From NCBI RefSeq assembly GCF_900048895.1, contig NZ_LT160635.1, positions 105,238 to 169,237 of the forward strand: DNA of 64,000 bases. The letters are read 5' to 3'. This DNA comes from Neglectibacter timonensis (GTDB taxonomy: Bacteria > Bacillota > Clostridia > Oscillospirales > Acutalibacteraceae). Shown here in pieces: positions 60,801-64,000 of this stretch (its first letter is position 1; each line of letters starts with the position of its first letter). The notes below the pieces were generated by a model. It saw nothing but the letters and a program-made list of their open reading frames with translations, was not told the origin of the DNA and did no database searches. The translations under genes were made by a program, and so were the position numbers.

Positions 60801-61687
60801 CCGCGCCGGACGAGACCACCGTGCAGACCTATTATCTGGAGGTGAGCAACACGCTTTCCCCCAGCGGCGGAGGCTCCGGCTATTCGGTCACCGTACCGGA
60901 AAAGACGGACCACGGCACGGTGACCGCCAACCCGGACCAGGCTGAGGAAGGCCAGGCCGTCGCCATCACCGTCACGCCGGAACAGGGCTACATGCTGGAG
61001 AAGCTGACGGCTGTGGATGAAAAGGGAAATAAGCTTACGCTCACCAACCTTGGAGACGGAAAGTACACCTTTACCATGCCGGGCTCCAAGGTGGAGGTCC
61101 AGGCCGCCTTTAAGCCCGCGGCGTTCCCCTTTGCCGACGTTTCCGAAAGCGACTGGTTCTACGGCTCCGTCAAGTATGTCTATGAAAACGGCATGATGAA
61201 CGGCACCGGATATACCACGTTCTCGCCCTACCTCAACACCAGCCGCGGTATGATCATGACGGTGCTGTACCGTCTGGAGGGCAGCCCCGCAGTCAGCGGC
61301 GGCAGCGGCTTTACCGATGTGGCGGCGGGCCAATATTACACCGACGCGATCACCTGGGGCAGCGCCCACGGCATCGTGCTGGGCTATGAGAACAACCGCT
61401 TCGGCCCCGACGACGACGTGACCCGCGAACAGCTTGCGGCAATCCTATACCGCTACGCGCAGTACAAGGGGTATGACGTCACCGCCGGCGGCAGCGGCGT
61501 CATCACCGGCTATGAGGATGCGGAAACGGTCAGCAGCTACGCCGTCACCCCCATGAAGTGGGCGGTGGGAACCGGTGTGATAAACGGCTCGGAAAACAGG
61601 CTGCTGCCCCGGAATATGGCGACCCGCGGAGAGGCGGCGGCCATGTTCATGCGCTTCTGCAGAAAGGTGGCCCAGGCGGCCCGGTAA
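51833..61687 (+). CDS. Giant SLH-anchored multidomain surface protein (3284 residues)
   Basis: The protein starts with a signal peptide (KRLLACFLAAAMAFTVPAVP, cleavage near AYAA). A Calx-beta-like domain lies at about 179-290, Ig-like domains at about 530-640, a BIG2-like domain at about 815-890 (SSGNDTVATIDEKG), and long beta regions after it. PD40/propeller-like sequence appears near 2080 (NPVVSDDGQMMAYLSDRG), a CARDB-like domain near 2559-2665, and an InlB-B-like repeat near 3016-3095. Three SLH repeats end the protein (about 3100-3284). AGAAAGGAG precedes the start. It is a wall-bound fibre-like protein; the ligand is unknown. Confidence 0.88.
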   Translation: MKRIGKRLLACFLAAAMAFTVPAVPAYAAVSQTSGNTAVQNAALLEALRQEYGGDAEKLMGVLTQYGLLDDKGNLKTSEKIDLDGKEYTLDQIEALLDDPATDLSRVAKVDGDPVTLENLKQMVEIERELARIQSTYFTDRSLTPEQADSLLSFYRAAQNGEVSLISSPYTPSIYDHTARVRMKVDKNEVKNEAGTVTASFSLAAPLNYEVSFKVQTLDGSALAGIHYTKTKEEEKGGEVKIPTGETSVDVEIPILAVSENWDTKDDLWNGKRSFFLRAYDAKDVLFADDSGDREALTQQIDIAMKYDFGSGTQQLSVNENNYNKTLPLSDPMKYLVNKGVVNKLTMSYSSEVSGSAFSFDGFLRGDQNAILCSIYLYRGFEASIKTGSTDLLSGSKGYQYYSTRKYADEVNTDWNSDPTYCTEDDYQDQYPPYPGFNVKAGVDVGSEASKTITDLASYRESLCTNGITLHGAAHESRMVIIQALGGLWGYSRTTNGVPPKDQGFNGGETELNNAYDSACDQFPWNGYDKKTSTAIALSDTQMPTVVSIKAPENINFYAGDVIPVTVQFSEPVTAEKVNFEVLQNATGEATIQLQPADGALTAERHTFLYTVRETDNPMIHPDSLSFQDLQGNEGTTLKGNSNFKGLSADDLCKEGIKAPLPKAAFGTPAVTMGEDETTKKPVATVTVPLTDVAEAVDDVLDMGKTKDNKFYLNDLQVSLDGGTNKQPFWFDNDKNPTKLECRIPLDYNTTGDDLPFTAELWWKDILLLGKKADGSVPSTVFAERKDFSIVPSTDFAEYAGKKTLFYQDFLGKSLPKLSLGRKINRPEITFQQDGDFKWSSGNDTVATIDEKGVIFLTGKSGEVDFTLTALNGGVKEKEATNTTAKLKVDMGSTPFLSVPAGQDRITVTQGQSAVLNWTSNLSEKNQAAKPGEKVETTFSAELYAAGDCEIDGAGKVTGVKQGKEFQWSGTVTGDATKPAATVSVPKEELTVLGSPAYVVRVSSGGLALYFQITVIPPPAGVDLARPDGGLYVLDSIGSLSLSYTFSNFVKDQEGSQYELYIVNSKGKEIARETDLKKLTEEDGKLSGKYTLEIPKVELNKEDKESYRDVYTVALKAKNGTDANWSYDSFLLYVYSDGALKLWIDGEEAPASLEMTNVPQISGLYEEYEFEVAQKKVLDMERDINLKRMISINYGDYAWGALCDRVKWAETDGREKGSVATVNYNRGGLYENIEYFDRSSYAPTDQFILSGLAEGEAEITVEHALTEANATLDLSVKTLADKLYLFQCYPKLTTTLTYTNGNGERKTVKSQGDGRAAVYEESGIASDVYCRSEATEGSDIAVYLGTVYQPNLVSGERDSTRLELYPLNNLQLRRAAQATLYFKQPDGTPYTGSVTFRGGVYREGEYAEKAQFAFQGEEAVNKNGAEDQTVSLGPDGKLAVTMDITQFTTASRPDAVQNAVQAGENIQYIMELRFGNDKDYQPIFTSVDASLNEADITSSGDAIYTLTKAEKKAPFIAGQSTRYAEKGDRFPVLGYTGNVGPNTTYPSVWLSTSVLWWGDELPENVKKAANSVTIQDASQQTLLNQTVENTVYPFSTMLLTTHTVRVDQRSMDRLGMATYDARNLKITLSRDGKNTYQSSTLPFKLVNMIGAPASESAESLSAALEQLGGTSVDAGSDNKMSTADKLLQMGMELVSSDSNYSTEKTGFSLKLSPTKDPLRFLGFITANGGNMESGHNVTGVYPADGSGGGKKQTSDFDYVPSIFSIAQMCKGTYLGKQEADAMDAIEGKGVRSLSFDLGGYMESEIVYNTTHKKWEIHVLNGGFHAGGGVSYSWQSNMVVGVVPVVISLTLGGTIEVSMDAQDGNYTYYLGGVGTADSEDAVKVSMADTDFLTELRVYLYARIFAGIGFDISIVALKVGIFGQIDADMQFQWLNRPYLGGENKGYALSDVGAEGTRDQAVLDGQHFSATGTAGIEFYFKFLFVSYEKIFASKSIELFNTGTGQWKQIQDIWAANAKINGAKVRRMSVNGQTCYEVDLGAQLEDRSYLNSGVPRIWGSPANGISLLSVDTQQGVTESLQTNAYPYSNPVVSDDGQMMAYLSDRGNADVSATRAMCSVKSGGSFPEGSPISNEGYGDSSLQLAGTADSAVAVWVRQSQQVAKEITGYDGENNPIYAPLTPEDQALQSNSTEVMASLWNGSAWATTRLTENGTPDLAPVAATNGKKTIVAWRSAVPSSNEAVTTFDQQDQILCRVYDHAAKNWGEAFTLYDGSSAAGAVKGLQIAMMEDGAAAVAYTLDTSAGQAQDDTSGWETMAAIIPLDEKTEDGKTEEKKTAGKDAVRTIRLTEDKALDENPQIAAVYFGDTQRFVVGWHTQQTVTESGNLEDDIRLAAFDADGALYNGMPDSVGVITAGTDLRVGSNFRFAKNAGNIEDLSLVWVDSVAPEDGGNAENLDEAYKEVGYDVLKAVKFIDVQDRLSLSAAVEVAKMKGENGKPNSLVDHFDAWMDEGEVKSILLATSYSGSKTRTVEVEMNGTTTSMELQVADPVSGMYTATGTFLNQIEVPTVAFDYDDIYLNTDIPVQFTVRNSGKDSIGSVSIQLGGGDTQTIDGLNLMPNETTILTALCPVGSTVENVDYTVTASFTGGDSSQQSGSLCLDIPDVGFSGLTLDEAADGKRTLRFSLYNQLTAPLKAGRDTVQVAFYSDPSHTEPLLSSSGEALKLTITDEQDLTLINSGAYSRTVTADLTKILGSGTEVPDGGVPVYAMAWIEQQIRPAVLNRRNARSAEMGVIGEFHTSNNYSQLNLQGLLGQYGNAPVHMNSTLTSEGGSTVVTVTIQNNSLKEKTSGNLIVTLLDAGGKVLGQQQSYSAGAPNDGLLSLGIEEIKDVQFTFAGQAGASVQVAYSDAMLNEEVTNNAALDQLALSGVPLTVETREEKDGTEQIWFVGKGRDLNQALLTVVPQDPRASVQVDKTEYTAARQLRLSGGLNRYTVTITAPDETTVQTYYLEVSNTLSPSGGGSGYSVTVPEKTDHGTVTANPDQAEEGQAVAITVTPEQGYMLEKLTAVDEKGNKLTLTNLGDGKYTFTMPGSKVEVQAAFKPAAFPFADVSESDWFYGSVKYVYENGMMNGTGYTTFSPYLNTSRGMIMTVLYRLEGSPAVSGGSGFTDVAAGQYYTDAITWGSAHGIVLGYENNRFGPDDDVTREQLAAILYRYAQYKGYDVTAGGSGVITGYEDAETVSSYAVTPMKWAVGTGVINGSENRLLPRNMATRGEAAAMFMRFCRKVAQAAR

Positions 61688-61704
61688 AAATTTCTCTACG
61701 GATG

Positions 61705-61755
61705 CAGAATGTCTGCCGCCTCCCCCGCTGTCAAAGGGGGGAGGCGGCAGACGGG
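61705..61755. terminator. First hairpin after the giant SLH gene
   Basis: TCTGCCGCCTCCCCC pairs with GGGGGAGGCGGCAGA. It is very stable but lacks a T-run. Confidence 0.6.
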
Positions 61756-61785
61756 AAAAGGCCCCGGAAAAACCGGGGCCTTTTT
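61756..61785. terminator. Second terminator after the giant SLH gene
   Basis: AAAAGGCCCCGG and CCGGGGCCTTTT flank five A residues and are followed by T's. Confidence 0.88.
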
Positions 61786-61833
61786 GAACGTCTGAGGGGA
61801 GGCTGGAACAGGGCCTCCCCAAAAAAAGCAAAC

Positions 61834-61888
61834 AAAAACCGGCGCCTTTTCAGAGCGGTTCAGGCTCGAAAAAGGGCGCCGGTTTTTT
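61834..61888. terminator. Third, bidirectional terminator
   Basis: AAAACCGGCGCC and GGCGCCGGTTTT pair around a 27-base loop, with runs of A and T on the two sides. Confidence 0.8.
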
Positions 61889-61913
61889 GTTTTCTTTCAG
61901 GCTTCCTTGTATA

Positions 61914-61951
61914 AGCCGCCGCAGCCGTTCTGTTTGCGGCGGCTCTTTTTT
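61914..61951. terminator. Terminator between converging genes
   Basis: AGCCGCCGC and GCGGCGGCT flank a 13-base loop, followed by CTTTTTT on the plus strand; it lies at the end of the minus-strand lipoprotein gene. Confidence 0.7.
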
Positions 61952-62246
61952 AGTCTCCGGAGACGCTGCCGCCGGAGGAAAGTTCGGAATCCAGGCCGGA
62001 ACCGGGGGCGCTGCTGAGGCCGCCGTCCACGCCGGAGCCGTCGGATGAAAGGCCGCTGCCGCTGCTTTCCGGCTCAAAGAAGGATTCCACGGCGGACTCC
62101 ACACGGCTTACCGTGGAGGCGATGTCATCGCCCACACGGGAGGCCGCGTTGGAGATGTCGTTCTTTGCCTTATCGCCGCAGCCCGCGAACAGAACGCTGA
62201 TCAGGGCGCCGCAGAGAAGCACTGCAAAAAGTTTTTTTCTTATCAT
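61950..62246 (-). CDS. Small Ser/Gly-rich lipoprotein
   Basis: The 98-residue protein has a lipoprotein signal (RKKLFAVLLCGALISVLFAG, then Cys at about 23). The mature part has an amphipathic stretch with NDISNAASRVGDDIASTVSR and a low-complexity SSGSGLSSDGSGVDGG tail. No family is recognised. It is transcribed towards the giant SLH gene. Confidence 0.75.
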   Translation of the reverse strand: MIRKKLFAVLLCGALISVLFAGCGDKAKNDISNAASRVGDDIASTVSRVESAVESFFEPESSGSGLSSDGSGVDGGLSSAPGSGLDSELSSGGSVSGD

Positions 62247-62418
62247 GAGGATAACTTCCTTTCCATTTTCGTAAGCGCTGAACCGATCCGGCGTCCGGTC
62301 TGCAGGAGGAACGTCCAGCCGTCCGGCGCGGTTTGTTCAGCGGTTACTTTACGGCATAGCCGATTTGAGCATTACTATAATTGCCGCGGCGGGCCAAAAA
62401 ATACGCGGCTTCCGGTGA

Positions 62419-62447
62419 TTGAAAAAAATTTTTTGAAATGTTAGAAT
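62419..62447 (+). promoter_or_regulatory. Promoter of the phosphofructokinase gene
   Basis: TTGAAA and TAGAAT are spaced by 17 bases, 31 bases before the ATG. Confidence 0.65.
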
Positions 62448-62477
62448 ACCTTAAAGAACTTTTAAGGTTGTGAGCAT

Positions 62478-63404
62478 ATGGTATACACGGTAACATTGAA
62501 TCCTGCCATCGATTATATTGTCTCCCCGGCAAAGTTTTCCGCCGGGGAAATCAACCGCTATCAAAAAGCCGTCTACGGGCCCGGGGGAAAGGGCGCCAAC
62601 GTCTCCCTGCTGCTCTCCTCCCTGGGGGTGCGCAACAGGGCGCTGGGCATCTGCGCCGGGTTTTCCGGCGGCGAGATTGTGCGCCTGCTGGAGGAGCGGG
62701 GCTGCGAGACGGATTTCGTCCGCATGCCCCAGGGCCATTCCCGCATCAACGTAAAGGTCTGCGCCCCGGACGGGGAGGAGACCGACCTCAACGGGGACGG
62801 CCCGGACACGCCGCCCGAGGCGGTGGAGGAGCTGCTACAAAAGCTGGACGGCCTGGGGGAGGGGGATACCCTGGTCCTGGCCGGGAGCATCCCCAGGTCC
62901 GTGCCGGGAGACATCTATGCCGCCATGCTGCGCAGGCTGGAGGGGCGCGGCGTGCTGGCTGTGGTGGACGCCACGGGGGAGGCCCTGCGTTGTGTCCTGC
63001 CCTGCAGGCCGTTTCTGGTAAAGCCCAACAGCGACGAGCTGGGGGAGCTGTTCGGCGTGGAGATTCCGGATGTGGGTACCGCGAAGGAATATGCCAAGCT
63101 GCTGGTGCGGGAAGGCGCGAGAAACGTGGTGGTCTCCATGGGGGACAAGGGCGCGCTGCTGGTGGGTGAAACCGGGCAGAGCCTGTTTTGCCGGGCAGTC
63201 AGGGGAGAGGCCGTCTCCACCGTGGGGGCGGGGGATTCCCTGGTGGCGGGCTTCCTGTACGGCTACGGGCTGCACGGCACCCTGCAGGGCGCGCTGCAGT
63301 GGGGCGTCGCCGCGGGAGCGGCCACCGCTTTTTCCAAGGGGATCGCCTCCGGGGACGCGGTGAAAGCGCTGTATCCCCGGGCGGGAAATCCCAGCCCCAT
63401 CTGA
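62478..63404 (+). CDS. fruK: 1-phosphofructokinase (PfkB family)
   Basis: The 308-residue protein has the FruK/LacC pattern: VYTVTLNPAIDYIVSPAKFS at the start, GPGGKGANVSLLLSSLG for sugar binding, KPNSDELGELFG and the catalytic VSTVGAGDSLVAGF with its Asp. It phosphorylates fructose 1-phosphate to the bisphosphate; tagatose 6-phosphate kinase is the other option. No PTS genes or fruR are in the window, so it appears to stand alone. Confidence 0.88.
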   Translation: MVYTVTLNPAIDYIVSPAKFSAGEINRYQKAVYGPGGKGANVSLLLSSLGVRNRALGICAGFSGGEIVRLLEERGCETDFVRMPQGHSRINVKVCAPDGEETDLNGDGPDTPPEAVEELLQKLDGLGEGDTLVLAGSIPRSVPGDIYAAMLRRLEGRGVLAVVDATGEALRCVLPCRPFLVKPNSDELGELFGVEIPDVGTAKEYAKLLVREGARNVVVSMGDKGALLVGETGQSLFCRAVRGEAVSTVGAGDSLVAGFLYGYGLHGTLQGALQWGVAAGAATAFSKGIASGDAVKALYPRAGNPSPI

Positions 63405-63590
63405 AAGCCGCGCAAAACTGCCGCGGCCTGCAGCGCCATTTTCTGCCGGCGGCACATTTCCGTTGACAGGGAGGATGTTTGAACGTACAATGGTATATGT
63501 ATCACCAGGTATCCGCCGGGCAGATCATACCGGACCTGTACCGCGCTTACCGGAGAAGCCAAGGGCAATTTTGTGATAAGGAATTGTGAA

Positions 63591-64000
63591 ATGAAAAATA
63601 AGTATGGAAGACCGCTGGAAGACGAATTCCGTTCTTCCCAGGTATACAGGACCCTGTCCGGTTCCGGCAGCTATGTGGCGGACAAAATTGCGGAGGGGCT
63701 GGGAAAAGCGGCGGAAGGGATAGATTCCGCCCTGGGCGGCAGAAACGCCCCGTCCAGGCGGGGCGCGCCTCCTGCGGGGAACTATTATCCCCCAAACCCG
63801 GGGCCGAATCCCCGGGGCAGCGGGCCCATGCCGGGGGGACCCTATCCGGGGCAGCCCCAAGCGGGACCCCGGGGCGGAAACGGCCAGTACGCGGCCCGGC
63901 CCAACCCCGGCCCGGACGGCTATTACCATTATCGGGGCACGCCGCAGCAGCCGGTTCGTCCGCCGCAGCAGACGAGGCAGGCCGCGCCGCCGCCTCCCCC
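63591..64000 (+). CDS. Pro/Gly-rich protein, 3' end outside the window
   Basis: A frame begins at ATG 63591 after AAGGAATTG and is open to the last base. It reads KNKYGRPLEDEFRSSQVYRT, then SYVADKIAEGLGKAAEGIDS, a helical start, and then a long Pro/Gly/Gln/Arg-rich stretch (NYYPPNPGPNPRGSGPMPGG). This order, a short helix followed by a disordered linker, is seen in several Firmicutes proteins that carry a membrane or XpaC-like domain further on, but that part lies beyond the window. Confidence 0.6.
   Translation, partial: MKNKYGRPLEDEFRSSQVYRTLSGSGSYVADKIAEGLGKAAEGIDSALGGRNAPSRRGAPPAGNYYPPNPGPNPRGSGPMPGGPYPGQPQAGPRGGNGQYAARPNPGPDGYYHYRGTPQQPVRPPQQTRQAAPPPP

Noticed and set aside
56813..61369. 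A 1518-codon open frame on the minus strand inside the giant SLH gene
   Set aside because: It is antisense to a gene with signal peptide, domains and SLH repeats. Its protein is His/Gly/Arg-rich without domains; long shadows are common in GC-rich genes.

Overview
The window looks like a chromosomal segment of a GC-rich, Gram-positive-type gut Clostridia, most like the Oscillospiraceae (Flavonifractor/Lawsonibacter-like). The grounds are three S-layer-homology (SLH) surface proteins, PadR, MerR/TipA and TetR regulators next to small ABC-2 exporters, a single-chain iron-sulfur serine dehydratase, Gram-positive promoters and ribosome sites, and short dispersed repeats. The assignment is inference from gene content; no rRNA or other marker is present.

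Layout. 1-6027: the rest of a huge SLH adhesin with three beta-helix modules. 6.4-9.0 kb: a PadR / HAAS-like membrane protein / secreted protein operon (minus) and a divergent LolA/RseB-like secreted protein. 9.4-10.9 kb: a second SLH protein. 11.2-16.9 kb: a SUKH protein, a MerR regulator, an NCS2 purine permease with a structured leader, and a TetR-ATPase-permease exporter operon. 16.9-17.35 kb: a composite of two non-coding repeat families, found again inverted at 47.2-47.6 kb. 17.3-25.0 kb: a URO-D-type protein, a TipA-like MerR regulator with a palindromic promoter, two methyltransferases and an acetyltransferase, then a carbohydrate cluster (deleted gene remnant, fucU, DUF6259-like glycosidase). 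25.2-28.9 kb: Nudix hydrolase, small zinc-peptidase-like protein, and an HsdM-HsdS-like fusion lacking the catalytic Asn, overlapped by a MazF/PemK toxin gene. 29.2-33.0 kb: a divergent TetR and an exporter operon with two ATPases and one permease. 33.3-36.3 kb: an AT-richer restriction-modification island (XRE, C5 methyltransferase, NotI-family endonuclease, second XRE). 36.4-40.4 kb: a DUF6809 pair, DUF2200, and a minus-strand operon (SDR, phosphoesterase, hydrolase, DUF5714) preceded by a peptide deformylase remnant. 40.8-41.6 kb: a divergent SLOG/DUF1273 protein and XRE regulator sharing palindromic operators. 41.8-51.5 kb: tRNA-Pro, serine dehydratase, two secreted proteins, a TolB-like propeller, a PHP protein, a MATE exporter, a flavodoxin-like protein, a HAD hydrolase and a SnoaL-LytTR regulator. 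51.8-61.7 kb: a 3284-residue SLH protein with a highly structured leader and stacked terminators. 61.9-64.0 kb: a small lipoprotein, a 1-phosphofructokinase and the start of a Pro/Gly-rich protein that runs off the window.

Themes: surface decoration through SLH anchoring, drug-type export controlled by local one-component regulators, and genome defence or conflict. The best candidate for an undescribed system is the degenerate HsdM-HsdS fusion coupled to MazF at 26.6-28.9 kb. Next are the SLOG/XRE operator locus at 41.3 kb and the duplicated B-A-A repeat composite. All family names come from recognition by eye; no database search was run.
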